NCBI RefSeq assembly: GCF_003008695.1
Contig: NZ_PXZT01000001.1
Location: 1-64,000 of the forward strand
Direction of reading: 5' to 3'
DNA length: 64,000 bases
Source: Trichococcus alkaliphilus
Lineage (GTDB): Bacteria > Bacillota > Bacilli > Lactobacillales > Aerococcaceae
Numbering within the stretch: the stretch's first letter is position 1; each line of letters starts with the position of its first letter. Shown here piece after piece: positions 26,048 to 37,542 of this stretch. The notes under the pieces were generated by a model. The model saw only the letters and a list, made by a program, of their open reading frames with translations, was not told the origin of the DNA and ran no database searches. The position numbers and the translations under genes were made by a program.

Positions 26048-28510
26048 TTAGAAAATTCTAATTTGTGAAAAATCAAACTCTTTCTCGATGTCCGACACTT
26101 CGCCATCCGTCTTCTCATTGATTGCGAAGCTGCCGTTGGAATACCTTGGACTGAACGGTATTTCTTTGCTTTCCGCCACGACGCTGTTACCTGTCGTGGT
26201 GCGGATTGCATAACGGTTAGGCACTGACAATTCACAATCCATGAAGATGATGCGGTGCGGCTTGGCCTTCAATTCCTTCAGTAGCATCAATCCCCGTTTC
26301 GCGCGGCCCAAAATCGGGACCTCGCCGGATTTGAATTTCTTGATGTTCCCTCTTTGCGTGATCACCAGGACAGGGAATTCCTCATCACCTTCTTTAAAGG
26401 CGGCACCCCCAACCACAACGTCACCGTCCTTCAGATTGATTGATTTGACTCCGCTGGCACGGGTTCCGATGATGCCTACTTCATTCACGGCATAACGCAG
26501 GCTGAATCCGAAATGGGTCACAAGCAGTACATCATAGTTTTGTTGATCCTCCAAGCGTTGGATGGAGACAATCGCATCCGCCTCGCTCTTCAGCTTCATG
26601 GCGACCGCTTTTTTGTTTCTGTAGCCCCGGAAAGTCCGGAAGTCGCTCATCAGTGTCTGTTTGATGTAGCCTTCTTTTGAAACGAAAAGGATTGTACCGG
26701 TCGGTTCGCTGTTGTTCGGGAGAATTTCTACGTTGATGATCTTTTCTTCCGGAGCGAAAGGGATGTTTTGCGAGATATGATGCCCCGTATCTTTCCATTT
26801 CAGTTCCGGCAACTCATGGATTGGGAAGTGAAGGTAGTCTCCCTTGCTGGTGAACATCACGATCGCATCAAGGGTCGATGCTTTCCCGACAAACAGCGGC
26901 TTATCCCCTTCGCGCAAGCCGATTTCTGCGATTGTCGAGGCTCCAAATGAGCGCAGGCTGGTGCGCTTGTAATAGCCCTCTTTCGTGATCACGACAACGA
27001 CTTCCTCCACCGGCACGAGAACTTCCGTATCGATTTTGATTTCCTCAATTTCATGCTGGATGGTAGTCCGGCGAGGATTCGCGTATTGTTTTTTGACTGA
27101 GGTAAGCTCTGTCTTCATCACGGCGTACAACGTTTTTTCCTGTTTCAGGATTTCTTGGTAAGTCGCAATCTGCTCATTCAGTTCCAACTTTTCGTTCTGC
27201 AGGGCGGTGATATCCGTATTGGATAACCGGTACAGTTGCAGGGAAACAATCGCTTCCGACTGCGGTTCCGAAAAAGCATACCGCTTCATCAGGTTCTGTT
27301 TTGAGTCTTTCTTGTCTTTGCTGTCACGGATCAATTGGATGACTTCATCCAGGATCGAAATGACTCGGATCAGTGCATCCACGATATGCAGTCGCGTCTC
27401 AGCCTTCTTCAGGCTGTAATTCGTCCGGCGGGTAATGACGATTTTCTGGTGACGGATGTAGGCTTTCAGTATTTGGTGCAAGCCGACCTGCATCGGACGG
27501 CGCTCGTCGATCGCGACCATATTGAAGTTATAGTTCACTTGCAGATCCGTATTTTTGAGCAGATAGTTGAGGATTCCCTCTGCATTCGCTTCTTTTTTCA
27601 ATTCGACGACGATCTGCAGCCCTGTGCGGTCCGATTCATCCCGCACTTCGGCGATTCCTTCGATTTTGCGGTTGATGCGGATTTCGTCCATCCGCTTCAC
27701 TAGTGTCGCTTTATTGATGTCATAAGGAATTTCCGAAATGACGATCTGCTGTTTGCCGCCGCGGATGCTCTCTATGGAAGTGCGCGAGCGGACGACTACT
27801 TTTCCTTTGCCGGTGTTGTAGGCGTCCTTCAGGCCATCCAAGCCCTGTATGATTGCCCCGGTAGGGAAATCGGGTCCTTTTACGTATTTCATGAGTGCTT
27901 TGAGCTCCGCCTCAGGGTGATCGATCAGATGCAAGGTCGCATCGATGACTTCGCCTAAATTATGCGGTGGGATATCTGTCGCATAACCGGCGGAAATACC
28001 GGTGGCGCCGTTCACCAGCAGATTCGGGTAGCGAGCCGGCAACACGGTCGGCTCCTGATCGGTATCATCGAAGTTCAGCACAAAGTCAACTGTTTCCTTG
28101 TCGATGTCGCGCAACAGTTCAGCGGAAATTTTTGACAATCGGGCCTCGGTGTACCGCATCGCTGCGGCTGAGTCCCCATCCATACTCCCGTTATTGCCGT
28201 GCATTTCGACCAATACTTCCCGCATCTTCCAATCCTGACTCAACCGGACCATCGCTTCATAGACACTGGAATCGCCATGCGGATGGTAATTACCGATTAC
28301 ATTCCCGACAGTTTTAGCCGATTTGCGGAAGCCTTTGTCCGAAGTGTTCCCGGCAACATCCATCGCGTACAGGATCCGCCTTTGGACAGGCTTCAGTCCG
28401 TCGCGGATATCAGGCAAAGCACGCTCTTGGATGATGTACTTCGAGTATCGCCCGAAGCGGTCCCCCATTACGTTTTCAAGCATCAGCTCTTTAATTTCCA
28501 GATTATCCAC
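26048..28510 (-). CDS. parC: DNA topoisomerase IV subunit A
   Basis: An 820-residue breakage-reunion subunit that decatenates daughter chromosomes with ParE. The catalytic Tyr is Y120 in [12 protein letters not shown]; the quinolone-resistance region around [10 protein letters not shown] (76-85) is intact with Ser81/Ser82 and Glu85, i.e. wild-type-like. The C-terminal part is a beta-propeller of the ParC rather than GyrA type. The start is GTG overlapping the parE stop by one base (TAGTG), so it is translationally coupled to parE. Confidence 0.95.
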   Translation of the reverse strand: MDNLEIKELMLENVMGDRFGRYSKYIIQERALPDIRDGLKPVQRRILYAMDVAGNTSDKGFRKSAKTVGNVIGNYHPHGDSSVYEAMVRLSQDWKMREVLVEMHGNNGSMDGDSAAAMRYTEARLSKISAELLRDIDKETVDFVLNFDDTDQEPTVLPARYPNLLVNGATGISAGYATDIPPHNLGEVIDATLHLIDHPEAELKALMKYVKGPDFPTGAIIQGLDGLKDAYNTGKGKVVVRSRTSIESIRGGKQQIVISEIPYDINKATLVKRMDEIRINRKIEGIAEVRDESDRTGLQIVVELKKEANAEGILNYLLKNTDLQVNYNFNMVAIDERRPMQVGLHQILKAYIRHQKIVITRRTNYSLKKAETRLHIVDALIRVISILDEVIQLIRDSKDKKDSKQNLMKRYAFSEPQSEAIVSLQLYRLSNTDITALQNEKLELNEQIATYQEILKQEKTLYAVMKTELTSVKKQYANPRRTTIQHEIEEIKIDTEVLVPVEEVVVVITKEGYYKRTSLRSFGASTIAEIGLREGDKPLFVGKASTLDAIVMFTSKGDYLHFPIHELPELKWKDTGHHISQNIPFAPEEKIINVEILPNNSEPTGTILFVSKEGYIKQTLMSDFRTFRGYRNKKAVAMKLKSEADAIVSIQRLEDQQNYDVLLVTHFGFSLRYAVNEVGIIGTRASGVKSINLKDGDVVVGGAAFKEGDEEFPVLVITQRGNIKKFKSGEVPILGRAKRGLMLLKELKAKPHRIIFMDCELSVPNRYAIRTTTGNSVVAESKEIPFSPRYSNGSFAINEKTDGEVSDIEKEFDFSQIRIF

Positions 28511-30579
28511 TATAGTTCACCACTTTCAAAATCTAACGAAATTTGCTCCATGTCATGAGCGGTCTGCTGATCCGAAAATTCCTTCTTCACTTTCTCCTGC
28601 AGATGCGCCTCCCCACTATCGGACGCTGGTGCAATGTCTTCCTCAAGAATGCTCTTATTGTCGGACATCGAAAACTCGACATGCTTCTCGATCCATTTCC
28701 TTCGCGGTTCGACTTTGTTCCCCATCAGCGTCGTGACCCGGCGCTCCGCTTGGGCCTTGTCATCGATCAGCACCCGGATCAACGTCCGGGTTTCAGGATC
28801 CATCGTGGTATCCCACAGCTGATCCGCGTTCATTTCCCCGAGTCCTTTGTACCGTTGCAGGATATAGCCCTTGCCGATGATGTCGATTTTTTCCTGCAGT
28901 TCCCTTTCGGTCCATGCGTACTGGATTTTTTCGTTCTTGCCGAAGCCCTTGGATACTTTGTATAGGGGCGGCTGCGCCAGATATATTTTCCCGGCTTCCA
29001 GCAACGGTTTCATGTAACGGTAAAAGAAAGTCAGCAACAGGATCTGAATATGCGCACCATCCGTGTCCGCATCCGTCATGATGATGATTTTGTCATAATT
29101 GCAATCCTTAATGTCGAAATCCGCCCCGACCCCTGCACCGACTGTGTAGATGATCGTGTTGATTTCCTCGTTCTTCAAAATATCCTGCATACTCGCGCGT
29201 TCTGTATTGATGACTTTCCCACGCAACGGGAGTATCGCCTGGAACTTGCGGTCGCGCCCTTGTTTGGCGGATCCGCCGGCGGAATCACCCTCGACAAGAT
29301 ACAGTTCGTTCTTTTTCGGATTTTTGCTTTGTGCAGGCGTCAGCTTGCCGGACAACAGCGATTCGTTTTTTTGGCGTTTTTTGCCATTACGCGTCTCTTC
29401 ACGGGCTTTACGCGCTGCATTCCTGGCCTCTCTGGCTTTCAAGGATTTTCTGGCGAGCATTTGGGCTGTTTCGCCATTTTCTGTCAAGTAAATGCTCAAT
29501 TTTTCGCTGATGAGTCCATCAACGGCTGCCCGCGCTTGCGGGGTGCCTAATTTTTCCTTCGTCTGGCCTTCGAATTGGAGCAAATTCTCCGGTACGCGCA
29601 AGGACAATACTGCCGAAAGTCCTTCGCGGACGTCGCTGCCTTCGAGATTCTTTTCCTTCTCTTTGATCAGGTTCATTTTTCGGGCGTATTCATTGAAGGC
29701 TTTTGTGATGGCGGTCTTCGCACCGGTTTCGTGGGTGCCGCCATCCTTTGTGCGGACGTTGTTGACGAATGACAGGATCGTTTCCGAATACCCGTCGTTG
29801 TACTGGAATGAGAACTCGATCTCGATCCCATCGGCTTCCCCGTTGAAATACACGACATCGTGCAGTGTATCCTTTTCTTCATTTAAGTAAGTAACGAATT
29901 CCTTGATTCCTTCTTCGAAGAAAAAAGTATCGCTTTGTTCGGTTCGTTCATCCTTCAGCGTGATGGTTAAGCCTTTCAACAAAAAGGCTGATTCCCGGAA
30001 CCGTTCCGCCAGCACATCGTAGGACAGCTGCGCTGTTCCGAAAACCTCTTTGTCAGGCAAAAAATGAATCAACGAGCCGGATGCTTTTGCAGTGGTTTTT
30101 GCTTTGGTCAATTTGCTGGCAGGTTTTCCGCCATCCTTGAATTTCATTGTATAGAGTGTGCTCTCGCGGATGACCGATACTTCCAGCCACTTGGAAAGGG
30201 CATTGACGACACTCGCTCCCACTCCGTGAAGACCTCCTGAAGTTTTGTAGCCGCCCTGGCCGAATTTCCCTCCAGCGTGAAGCACGGTGAAAATGACTTG
30301 GATGGTTGGCACCCCTGAAGCGTGCAACCCGGTAGGCATGCCGCGTCCGTTGTCTTTGACGCTGATGCTCTGGTCTTCATGGATCGTGATGTCGATCTCA
30401 TCAGCATAACCCGACAAGGCCTCATCTACAGCATTATCGACTATCTCATATACTAAATGATGCAATCCGCGGGCATCAGTCGAACCGATATACATCCCGG
30501 GCCGTTTTCTGACTGCTTCAAGTCCTTCCAAAACTTGGATGGAATCATCATTGTATTTATTCTCTTTATTTTGTGCCAT
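28510..30579 (-). CDS. parE: DNA topoisomerase IV subunit B
   Basis: A 689-residue ATPase subunit. GHKL motifs: [14 protein letters not shown] near 45-58, DNGRGMPTG, and [21 protein letters not shown] motifs: [14 protein letters not shown] near residue 430 and [10 protein letters not shown]. The pairing with parC and the [19 protein letters not shown] context identify ParE rather than GyrB. The frame is open 47 codons further upstream, but the start [11 protein letters not shown] follows AAGGAG closely and is the natural one. Confidence 0.95.
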   Translation of the reverse strand: MAQNKENKYNDDSIQVLEGLEAVRKRPGMYIGSTDARGLHHLVYEIVDNAVDEALSGYADEIDITIHEDQSISVKDNGRGMPTGLHASGVPTIQVIFTVLHAGGKFGQGGYKTSGGLHGVGASVVNALSKWLEVSVIRESTLYTMKFKDGGKPASKLTKAKTTAKASGSLIHFLPDKEVFGTAQLSYDVLAERFRESAFLLKGLTITLKDERTEQSDTFFFEEGIKEFVTYLNEEKDTLHDVVYFNGEADGIEIEFSFQYNDGYSETILSFVNNVRTKDGGTHETGAKTAITKAFNEYARKMNLIKEKEKNLEGSDVREGLSAVLSLRVPENLLQFEGQTKEKLGTPQARAAVDGLISEKLSIYLTENGETAQMLARKSLKAREARNAARKAREETRNGKKRQKNESLLSGKLTPAQSKNPKKNELYLVEGDSAGGSAKQGRDRKFQAILPLRGKVINTERASMQDILKNEEINTIIYTVGAGVGADFDIKDCNYDKIIIMTDADTDGAHIQILLLTFFYRYMKPLLEAGKIYLAQPPLYKVSKGFGKNEKIQYAWTERELQEKIDIIGKGYILQRYKGLGEMNADQLWDTTMDPETRTLIRVLIDDKAQAERRVTTLMGNKVEPRRKWIEKHVEFSMSDNKSILEEDIAPASDSGEAHLQEKVKKEFSDQQTAHDMEQISLDFESGEL

Positions 30580-30760
30580 AAAAAAACTCCTTCGTATCTG
30601 TTCTAACCGAACATCTATTCTATCATACTGTATAACTTTCACTTTGGAAAGTATAAAAAATGAGACGGAATTCTGCCTCCTATAGGAAAACTGCGGATAA
30701 AATGGTAAAATGAACTGCAATTGTATATTAACTGAGCATCAACTTAGGAGTGAAGTGAGA

Positions 30761-31366
30761 ATGACAGCAATCGTCATCGTCCTGGCCTATCTTTTGGGTT
30801 CCATCCCATCAGGCATTTGGATCGGAAAATATTTTTATCAAACAGACATCCGCAAATACGGCAGCGGAAACAGCGGAACGACCAATACCTTCCGCGTATT
30901 AGGAAAAAAAGCCGGCATCATCGTCCTGATCATGGACATGCTCAAAGGCTCAGCGGCAACCTTATTGCCGATCTGGCTGGCAGTCGAAATCCATCCCTTA
31001 TTGGCCGGGGTTGTTGCAGCCTTAGGTCATACGTATCCCCTTTTTGCCGGATTCAAAGGCGGTAAAGCCGTTGCCACCAGCGCAGGTATCCTCTTGGCCT
31101 ACAATCCGCTTTTTTTTGGGGAAGCAGTCGTTGCTTTCATCATCTACCTGTACTTCTCCAGAATGGTCAGCTTATCCAGCATCTTGGTCTGTTTTACGGC
31201 GGTCGCTCTTTCCTTCTTTTTTAAGGATTGGCCATTGACGCTCGTTACGATCCTTTTGACGATCTTCATCATCTATCGCCATCGTTCCAATATTTACCGG
31301 ATCAAAAATGGAACGGAAAGCAAAGTGCCTTTCGGCTACAAATCGAAGAGCGCTAAAGAAATATAA
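30761..31366 (+). CDS. plsY: glycerol-3-phosphate acyltransferase PlsY
   Basis: A 201-residue integral membrane enzyme that transfers acyl from acyl-phosphate to glycerol-3-phosphate, the first step of phospholipid synthesis in Gram-positives. The three conserved loops are present: GSIPSG near 12-17, [19 protein letters not shown] near 35-53, and [19 protein letters not shown] near 89-107. Five membrane helices are predicted by eye. The start at 30761 has AGGAG 10 bases upstream; a longer frame from 30710 is rejected. Divergent from parE as in many Firmicutes. A TGG-TAAAAT extended -10 lies at 30704-30709. Confidence 0.93.
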   Translation: MTAIVIVLAYLLGSIPSGIWIGKYFYQTDIRKYGSGNSGTTNTFRVLGKKAGIIVLIMDMLKGSAATLLPIWLAVEIHPLLAGVVAALGHTYPLFAGFKGGKAVATSAGILLAYNPLFFGEAVVAFIIYLYFSRMVSLSSILVCFTAVALSFFFKDWPLTLVTILLTIFIIYRHRSNIYRIKNGTESKVPFGYKSKSAKEI

Positions 31367-31372
31367 CAGAAT

Positions 31373-31416
31373 AAGGCGGGGCCGTAAATCAACGATGATT
31401 TACGGCCCCGCCTTTT
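31373..31416 (+). terminator. terminator of plsY
   Basis: A perfect 19-bp GC-rich stem (31373-31391 with 31396-31414) with a 4-base loop and short T run. It is 6 bases past the plsY stop. A second hairpin, 7 bp AGGCCCA/TGGGCCT with a 14-base loop, follows at about 31420-31447, close to the end of the convergent galM-like gene. Confidence 0.85.
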
Positions 31417-31461
31417 ATCAGGCCCAAAGACAAACGCTGCTGGGCCTAGCTGACGACTGAA

Positions 31462-32334
31462 TTAAAAGAAATCGACCCGATGGACATAATAACGTTTATT
31501 CCCGGGTTCAAGCGATTGGATGGCTGTCTTCCGTTCCAGCTCCCCGTCCGAATCCGATCGGTCAGCAAGTCCGCACCAAGGTTCCAAACAAACATAAGTG
31601 GCGTCTTCCTGAGGCTTCGTCCAGATGCCCAAGTATTCGAAATCCTCATAGGACATCGTGACCCCATGCTCGCTTTTATCGGAAGCCAGCGTCACAGTTG
31701 TCGGTTCCGGCGTCTTGAAAATGATGGCATCATTCAAAAAGAGATCCCTTTGCAATGGGAATTTATTTTGTTCCACTTCAACCGTTTTGTCTGGTGCAAG
31801 ATAAGGCCCATCCAGGAACAAGCGCTGGCGGGAAGTTTCCGGAGTCATTTTGATGTAGTAATCCTCGAATGTTTCCCCTTCCGTCAAAGGCACATTAAAG
31901 CCTGGGTGTCCGCCGATCGAGAAATACATCTTGTTTGCATCCAGATTCTTCACTTTGTAGCTGATCGACAATTGATTCTCGAACAATTGATAAGTCAACT
32001 GCAGTTCAAATGAAAATGGATAAACATTTTTGAAATCACCATTCGGCGCAAGGATGAAGGTAATGCTGTCGGTCAAACGCTCATGCACCGAAAATTTCGA
32101 ATCACGTGCAAATCCGTGTTGCCCCATTGTGTAAGTTTTATCGTTATGTCGGAAGGTATCATCCTTCAAGCGTCCAACAAAAGGAAACAAGATAGGCGCA
32201 TGTCTGTTCCAAACTTTTTCATCAGCCTGCCAAATATATTCGATGCCGGTTTTCTTTGCGATTACACTGGTGATTTCTGCACCTTTATCTTTTACGGTTA
32301 CCGTAAGGTGCTGGTTTTCAATTACAAACTCCAT
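31462..32334 (-). CDS. aldose 1-epimerase family protein (LacX-like)
   Basis: A 290-residue galactose-mutarotase-like protein. The family motif GGHPGFNVPL (near residue 143) carries the catalytic-site His, and SIGGHPGFNVP is typical of the LacX/YihR branch rather than classical GalM. Likely interconverts anomers of a hexose or hexose phosphate; the exact sugar is unknown. It starts 36 bases after the codY stop and may be co-transcribed with it. Confidence 0.82.
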   Translation of the reverse strand: MEFVIENQHLTVTVKDKGAEITSVIAKKTGIEYIWQADEKVWNRHAPILFPFVGRLKDDTFRHNDKTYTMGQHGFARDSKFSVHERLTDSITFILAPNGDFKNVYPFSFELQLTYQLFENQLSISYKVKNLDANKMYFSIGGHPGFNVPLTEGETFEDYYIKMTPETSRQRLFLDGPYLAPDKTVEVEQNKFPLQRDLFLNDAIIFKTPEPTTVTLASDKSEHGVTMSYEDFEYLGIWTKPQEDATYVCLEPWCGLADRSDSDGELERKTAIQSLEPGNKRYYVHRVDFF

Positions 32335-32370
32335 GACATTTCCCCCTAGTTTGGCTTTACACCATTTTGC

Positions 32371-33189
32371 TTACTGTTCATTTTTTGGATACAAAGCCCT
32401 TTTCAAAGCATCAAGCAATTCTGCAGAAACGACTCTGATGAAGGTTCCCTTCATACCGAGCGATCTCGTCTCGAGAATACCGGCTGATTCCAGTTTTCTT
32501 AAGGCATTCACAATGACGGAACGCGTAATATTTTTTTCTGCCGCAATTTTTGATGCGGTGATGCGTTCCTCCAAGGATGGAAAAGTCTCAAAGATCGCTT
32601 TGACTGCCTCCATTTCACTGAAAGACAGCGATTTTATGGCGATCTGGACCAGTGTGGTCACGCGCGTTGCCTCCTGCATGCGCAAATTGATGGCATGCAG
32701 CAATTCGATGCCGATAACGGTGGCACCATGTTCGGCAAGAATCAGATCGCTGCTGTCAAAGACGGGAAACAATCGCGCCAAAACTAAGCTCCCCAAGCGC
32801 TTGCCGGAAGCAAAAATCGGAACGATCGTTGTGACACCCGTTATGAACAGGTCCCTGCTCTCGATCGGAAAGGCCGTAAAATCGGATTCGATGCCGATGT
32901 TCGCGGTCGTCTGAAACAACGCAGACAGATTGCAGGCATACTGCTCCGGAAACTTCTTGTCCTCCAGCATTTGTTTGATGCGGGCATTGTTGATATCGGT
33001 CGCCTCGCTGTAGCCCAACAGATTGCCGGACAGATCAATCAGATACGTGTTGGCGCTCAGTATGTCGCCGAGCACGCTCGCCATTTCCGTAAAGGGCAAA
33101 GCCGTCGCTTCGCCGCTGACATCAACGAAGCCCCCTTCTTTTTGCAGCATGTAGTTGATCCTTCTCAACTTTTCTAATAATTCGTCCAT
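32371..33189 (-). CDS. codY: GTP-sensing/BCAA-responsive transcriptional pleiotropic repressor CodY
   Basis: A 272-residue global nutrient regulator. The N-terminal GAF domain binds branched-chain amino acids: the segment RIKQMLEDKKFPEQY retains the Arg, Phe and Tyr equivalent to B. subtilis R61, F71 and Y75. The C-terminal winged helix has the highly conserved ASKIAAEKNITRSV and LRKLESAGILETRSLGMKGT. It is slightly longer than the usual 259-261 residues. The start MDELLEKLRRINYML is preceded by GGGGGG; the longer frame is rejected. Last member of the topA-trmFO-xerC-hslV-hslU-codY order typical of Lactobacillales. Confidence 0.95.
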   Translation of the reverse strand: MDELLEKLRRINYMLQKEGGFVDVSGEATALPFTEMASVLGDILSANTYLIDLSGNLLGYSEATDINNARIKQMLEDKKFPEQYACNLSALFQTTANIGIESDFTAFPIESRDLFITGVTTIVPIFASGKRLGSLVLARLFPVFDSSDLILAEHGATVIGIELLHAINLRMQEATRVTTLVQIAIKSLSFSEMEAVKAIFETFPSLEERITASKIAAEKNITRSVIVNALRKLESAGILETRSLGMKGTFIRVVSAELLDALKRALYPKNEQ

Positions 33190-33262
33190 GTTTTCCCCCC
33201 TACGATCATCCATCAGAAAATATCCGCAAGGTTCATCCAACCTAAAGGGGATTTTTTTATGC

Positions 33263-34672
33263 TTAAAGGATATATTTTCTTAAATCTTTGTTTTCTACAA
33301 TTTTCTCAAGTTTTTCATCCACATAATGTTCCGTTATCGTGATATCTGTCCCGGGAATTTCGGAAGCTTCAAACAACAGATCCTCCAGCAATTTTTCCAT
33401 GATCGTGTGCAGTCTTCTGGCGCCTATGTTATCGGTTTCCTGGTTGACTTCTGTCGCGATGACGGCCATTTTTCGGATGGCTTCCTGCGTGAAGGTGATG
33501 TTGACGTCCTCCGTTGCCAACAGCGCGATGTATTGCTTCAGCATCGCATTATTGGGCTCTGTAAGGATGCGGACGAAATCATCTTCCGTGAGGTCGTTCA
33601 ATTCCACCCGGATCGGGAAACGTCCTTGCAGTTCCGGGATCAGATCGCTTGGCTTGGAGACGTGGAACGCGCCGGATGCTATGAACAAGATATGGTCCGT
33701 TTGGATAGCCCCATACTTAGTGGAAACTTGGCTGCCTTCGACGATCGGAAGGATATCCCGTTGCACACCTTCCCGCGACACTTCGCCTGTGTTTTGTGAC
33801 TTGGAAGTGATTTTGTCGATTTCATCGATGAAAATGATGCCGTTGATTTCGGCCAACTTCAAAGCTTCCTGCGAAATATCATCCTTGTTGACCAATTTGT
33901 CGGTTTCTTCCTGCACGAGCACCTCGATGGCATCTTCGACCAAAAGTGTCCGCTGGATTTTCTTTTTCGGCGTCATGGATTCGAATGCCGACTGCAGCAT
34001 CATCATTTGTTCGTTGTTTCCGCCGCCACCTAATGGATTGGCTTGTTTTTCCTCCACTTTTATGGAAACTTCACGTTTATTCAACAAACCTTTACGCAAT
34101 TGCTCGATGATTTCCGCTCTGCTCTGGGCGATTTCGGCAGTCACTTCTTCGGTTTCCTCTTCCTGATTTTCCGGCAGAGGCATTCCCAGGTTTTTGAACA
34201 TATTTTGCCAGTCATTCATGCCTTCCTGTTTGGGCTTGGCTTTTTTGATCCCCGGTTTCATGACTTTGGCCAGGCGTTGCAAAGCCGCTTCATAGGCTTT
34301 GGCATACACGTCGCCGCGTTTTTGCTTTTCGACGATCTGGATGGCGTTCTCCACCAGGTCGCGGACCATCGATTCGACGTCGCGTCCGACATAGCCGACT
34401 TCCGTGAATTTGGTTGCCTCTACCTTAACAAAGGGTGCTTCGACCAACAGCGCCAAGCGTCTCGCCAGCTCCGTCTTCCCTACTCCGGTAGGCCCAATCA
34501 TCAGGATATTTTTCGGAGTCACTTCTTTTTGCATGTCAGCATCCAGTTGCTGTCTCCGGTAACGATTCCGCAAAGCGACAGCGATTGCTTTTTTGGCTGC
34601 ATCCTGGCCGATGATATAGCGGTCGAGCTCCTTGACGATTTCTCTGGGTGTTCTGTTGTGCTGTTCCTTCAT
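33263..34672 (-). CDS. hslU: ATP-dependent protease ATPase subunit HslU (ClpY)
   Basis: A 469-residue AAA+ unfoldase that feeds substrates to HslV. Walker A GPTGVGKT is at 60-67, an inserted I-domain follows (about 110-240), Walker B is FIDEID, and the C-terminal tail ends RKYIL, which docks into HslV. An upstream in-frame GTG (34684) exists, but GGTGG is 8 bases from the chosen ATG. It is 16 bases after hslV. Confidence 0.95.
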   Translation of the reverse strand: MKEQHNRTPREIVKELDRYIIGQDAAKKAIAVALRNRYRRQQLDADMQKEVTPKNILMIGPTGVGKTELARRLALLVEAPFVKVEATKFTEVGYVGRDVESMVRDLVENAIQIVEKQKRGDVYAKAYEAALQRLAKVMKPGIKKAKPKQEGMNDWQNMFKNLGMPLPENQEEETEEVTAEIAQSRAEIIEQLRKGLLNKREVSIKVEEKQANPLGGGGNNEQMMMLQSAFESMTPKKKIQRTLLVEDAIEVLVQEETDKLVNKDDISQEALKLAEINGIIFIDEIDKITSKSQNTGEVSREGVQRDILPIVEGSQVSTKYGAIQTDHILFIASGAFHVSKPSDLIPELQGRFPIRVELNDLTEDDFVRILTEPNNAMLKQYIALLATEDVNITFTQEAIRKMAVIATEVNQETDNIGARRLHTIMEKLLEDLLFEASEIPGTDITITEHYVDEKLEKIVENKDLRKYIL

Positions 34673-34688
34673 TATATTAGCCACCTAT

Positions 34689-35213
34689 CTAAAATTCTTC
34701 AACAATAATGTTGTCGTTAGTAAATACGCAGATTTCTGAGGCAATCTTGAGGCTTTCGTAGGCGATTTCCTTAGCGGAAAGATCGGAGCCTCTTCTTTTT
34801 AGGGCTCTTGCTGCAGCCAAAGCATAATTCCCGCCTGAGCCGATCGTAAGGATCCCGTCATCCGGTTCGATGACTTCCCCGCTCCCGGAAACAAGCAGCA
34901 TCTGCTCCTTGTTCATGACGATCAGCAAAGCCTCCAGCTTCTGAAGGGCACGGTCGCCGCGCCATTCCTTGGCCACCTCGATGGAGGCGCGCATCAGGTT
35001 GCCCTTGTATTGATTGAGTTTCTCTTCAAATTTGTCTTCAAGGGTGAAAGCGTCAGCTACGCCGCCTGCGAAGCCGACGATGACTTCATCATGATAGATG
35101 CGTCTGATTTTTTTGGCGGTCCCTTTCATGATGACGGATTCGCCCATCGTCACCTGGCCGTCTCCCGCCATGGCTGAACGTCCGTTGTGCTGCACTGCAC
35201 AGATTGTTGTCAT
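34689..35213 (-). CDS. hslV: ATP-dependent protease proteolytic subunit HslV (ClpQ)
   Basis: A 174-residue proteasome-like peptidase. After Met the chain starts [10 protein letters not shown], so the nucleophile is an N-terminal Thr exposed by Met removal; B. subtilis ClpQ instead uses a Ser at an extended N-terminus. GDGQVTMG and the FAGGVADA segment are conserved. GGGGG RBS; 3 bases after the xerC stop. Confidence 0.94.
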   Translation of the reverse strand: MTTICAVQHNGRSAMAGDGQVTMGESVIMKGTAKKIRRIYHDEVIVGFAGGVADAFTLEDKFEEKLNQYKGNLMRASIEVAKEWRGDRALQKLEALLIVMNKEQMLLVSGSGEVIEPDDGILTIGSGGNYALAAARALKRRGSDLSAKEIAYESLKIASEICVFTNDNIIVEEF

Positions 35214-35216
35214 ATG

Positions 35217-36143
35217 TTATTCCCCCTGTTTCTTGCTGTCCCGTTTCGCCCGCGGATGGAATTGGTTGTAATTCCGTTGCAGGGCATCTTTCGTTACGTG
35301 TGTATAGATTTGAGTGGATGACAGGCTGGCATGTCCCAAAAGTTCCTGAACGGTCCGCATATCCGCTCCGTTATTCAGCATATCGGTCGCAAAGGTATGC
35401 CGAAGCATATGCGGATGCAGCGTCCCGGTCAAACCTGTTTTTTTCATGATCTGTTTCAGTATGTATTCAATGCCGCCTGCCGTGAGCGGATCGCCCAAGC
35501 GATTCACAAAGAGATGGTCGTGGCTGCGTTTGTGTTTTGACATCAATTCCGACCGGGTCATTTCCAGGTACTCCTGGATGGCTGCGGCAGCATAATGCCC
35601 GAACGGCACATAGCGCTCTTTATTCCCTTTACCGAAAATCAGAATGACGCCCAGGTCGAAGGAAATATCCTGCAGTTTGATGTTCTTGCATTCGCTGACG
35701 CGGATTCCGGTCGCATACAACAATTCCACCAACGCCCGGTTACGATAGTCCAATATTTCGGTCCCCTCGGCTGCACGCAAGAGTTTTTCCAATTCTTCTT
35801 CGTAAAGGTACTGCGGCAGACGCAGCTGCTTTTTCTTGAAAGAGATATAGGATAAAGGGTTTTCATCAAGAAGGTCGTTGCGGATCAGGAAATGATAGAA
35901 CCCCCTCAAGCTCGACAACGTGCGCGAAATGGTGTTTCGGCTCAGTTTTTGTTCATCCAAAAAACTCAGATACAGGCGGACATCGTACAATTGTACCGCC
36001 ATCAAGTCGCTGGTTCCACTTTCTTCGAGAAAAGATTCGAATTTTTTCAGGTCAAACAGATAGGCTTTGACCGTTTCGTCGGAATAGCGCCGTTCAATTG
36101 CCAAATAGTTTATGAATCGATCGATTAATTCTTGATTAGACAA
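35217..36143 (-). CDS. xerC: tyrosine recombinase XerC
   Basis: A 308-residue site-specific recombinase for resolving chromosome dimers. The N-terminal SAM-like core-binding domain spans about 1-90. The catalytic set is visible: Arg in YATGIRVSE, HMLR with H245 and R248, H271 in LGHASLSS and nucleophile Y280. It starts with TTG directly behind GGAGG and a T-run; both are part of the hairpin at 36147-36195, so translation or transcription may be restricted there. The neighbourhood fits XerC/CodV rather than a mobile-element integrase. Confidence 0.9.
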   Translation of the reverse strand: MSNQELIDRFINYLAIERRYSDETVKAYLFDLKKFESFLEESGTSDLMAVQLYDVRLYLSFLDEQKLSRNTISRTLSSLRGFYHFLIRNDLLDENPLSYISFKKKQLRLPQYLYEEELEKLLRAAEGTEILDYRNRALVELLYATGIRVSECKNIKLQDISFDLGVILIFGKGNKERYVPFGHYAAAAIQEYLEMTRSELMSKHKRSHDHLFVNRLGDPLTAGGIEYILKQIMKKTGLTGTLHPHMLRHTFATDMLNNGADMRTVQELLGHASLSSTQIYTHVTKDALQRNYNQFHPRAKRDSKKQGE

Positions 36144-36146
36144 AAA

Positions 36147-36195
36147 AATCCCTCCAACATCTTATGACTAAATTTATCACAATGTTGGAGAGATT
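36147..36195 (-). terminator. terminator-like hairpin containing the xerC ribosome binding site
   Basis: In minus-strand RNA, 36182-36195 pairs with 36147-36160 over 14 positions (one G-U), loop 21. The 3' arm includes GGAGG (36151-36155), the xerC Shine-Dalgarno, and is followed by five U and then the TTG start at 36141-36143. The same element could terminate transcription after trmFO or hide the RBS of xerC. Confidence 0.7.
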
Positions 36196-36214
36196 TCAAT
36201 GTAAGCTGACGAAC

Positions 36215-37525
36215 TTAAATCGTTTGCACGAATTCGTCCAAGGCAGCCAACGCTTTATCGGCTATCATTTGGTTTTTAAGCTGTTTATCACGGATTTTCT
36301 TGCCGCCCAACGGTTCGATTATGCCGAAGTTAGCGTTCATCGGTTGGAAGTGCTTGCTGTCTGTGTTCGTTATGTAGTGCGACATGGCACCGATCATCGT
36401 TTCTTTCGGGAAGACGACACATTCCTGCCCATCCGCCATTCTGGCGGCATTAAGGCCCGCCAGCAAGCCGCTGGCGGCACTCTCGACATATCCTTCCACA
36501 CCCGTCATCTGGCCAGCGAAGAACAGATCATCGCGTTTTTGGCTCTGATAGGTGGCGCGCAGAATTTTCGGAGAGTTTAGGAACGTATTCCGGTGCATGA
36601 CTCCATAACGCACGATTTCAGCATTTTCCAGTCCCGGGATCATCTGCAGAATCCGTTTCTGCTCTCCCCATTTCAGGTGCGTCTGGAAACCGACGATATT
36701 GTACAAGGAGCCGGCAGCATTGTCCTGACGGAGCTGCACAACTGCGTAGGGAATCTTTCCGGTCTTTGGATCCTCAAGCCCGACTGGCTTCATCGGACCG
36801 AACAGCAGCGTTTTTTCGCCTTTTGAGGCCATCACTTCGAAAGGCATGCAGCCATCGAAGTATTTTTCCTCCTCGAATTCCTTCAGAGGGGCCACTTCAG
36901 CAGCGATCAGTTCGCGATAGAACGATTCGAATTCTGCTTTTGTCATCGGACAGTTCAGATAGGCGGCTTCGCCGTTGTCGTAACGCGACTTCAAGTATAC
37001 CTTTTCCATATCGATGCTGTCTTTTTCCAGCACCGGTGCTGCGGCATCGTAGAAGTACAGTCCTTCCATCTCAATAAAGCTTTGAATCGATTGGCTCAAT
37101 GATTCCGAAGTCAAAGGGCCTGTCGCTACCACCGTGATCCCTTCCGGCAATGCCGTCAGTTCATCCAGATGGATCGTTATATTGGGATGGTTTTCCAATG
37201 TTTTCGTCACATAGGCTGAAAAATTGTCGCGATCGACAGCCAGTGCGCCCCCCGCCGGCAGAGCGGTCGCATCTGCCGCTTTGATGATCAGGGAATTCAG
37301 ATGACGCATTTCTTCCTTTATCAATCCCGCGGCGTTCGTGACTTGGTTACCCCGCAGTGAATTGGTGCAGACCAATTCCGCGAAACCAGATGTATGGTGG
37401 GCAGGCGTCATCTTTTTCGGTCTCATCTCATAGAGATCGACGTGGATGCCCTGCTCCGCTATTTGAAAAGCCGCCTCGCTTCCGGCCAAGCCGGCTCCGA
37501 TTACGGTAACTGTTTTATCTGTCAT
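36215..37525 (-). CDS. trmFO: folate/FAD-dependent tRNA uracil-54 C5-methyltransferase
   Basis: A 436-residue flavoenzyme making ribothymidine-54 in tRNA from methylenetetrahydrofolate. The dinucleotide motif [17 protein letters not shown] begins near residue 10, then [22 protein letters not shown] and the C-terminal [16 protein letters not shown] typical of TrmFO. GGAGG RBS; 17 bases after topA. Confidence 0.95.
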   Translation of the reverse strand: MTDKTVTVIGAGLAGSEAAFQIAEQGIHVDLYEMRPKKMTPAHHTSGFAELVCTNSLRGNQVTNAAGLIKEEMRHLNSLIIKAADATALPAGGALAVDRDNFSAYVTKTLENHPNITIHLDELTALPEGITVVATGPLTSESLSQSIQSFIEMEGLYFYDAAAPVLEKDSIDMEKVYLKSRYDNGEAAYLNCPMTKAEFESFYRELIAAEVAPLKEFEEEKYFDGCMPFEVMASKGEKTLLFGPMKPVGLEDPKTGKIPYAVVQLRQDNAAGSLYNIVGFQTHLKWGEQKRILQMIPGLENAEIVRYGVMHRNTFLNSPKILRATYQSQKRDDLFFAGQMTGVEGYVESAASGLLAGLNAARMADGQECVVFPKETMIGAMSHYITNTDSKHFQPMNANFGIIEPLGGKKIRDKQLKNQMIADKALAALDEFVQTI

Positions 37526-37542
37526 AGTATGCCTCCATAACG

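Noticed and set aside
28120-28285. Quinolone-resistance changes in ParC
   Set aside because: The [10 protein letters not shown] region keeps the wild-type Ser and Glu residues.
35217-36143. Tyrosine recombinase as sign of a mobile element
   Set aside because: It is embedded in the conserved topA-trmFO-hslVU-codY cluster and no attachment repeats or phage genes surround it; it is the housekeeping XerC.
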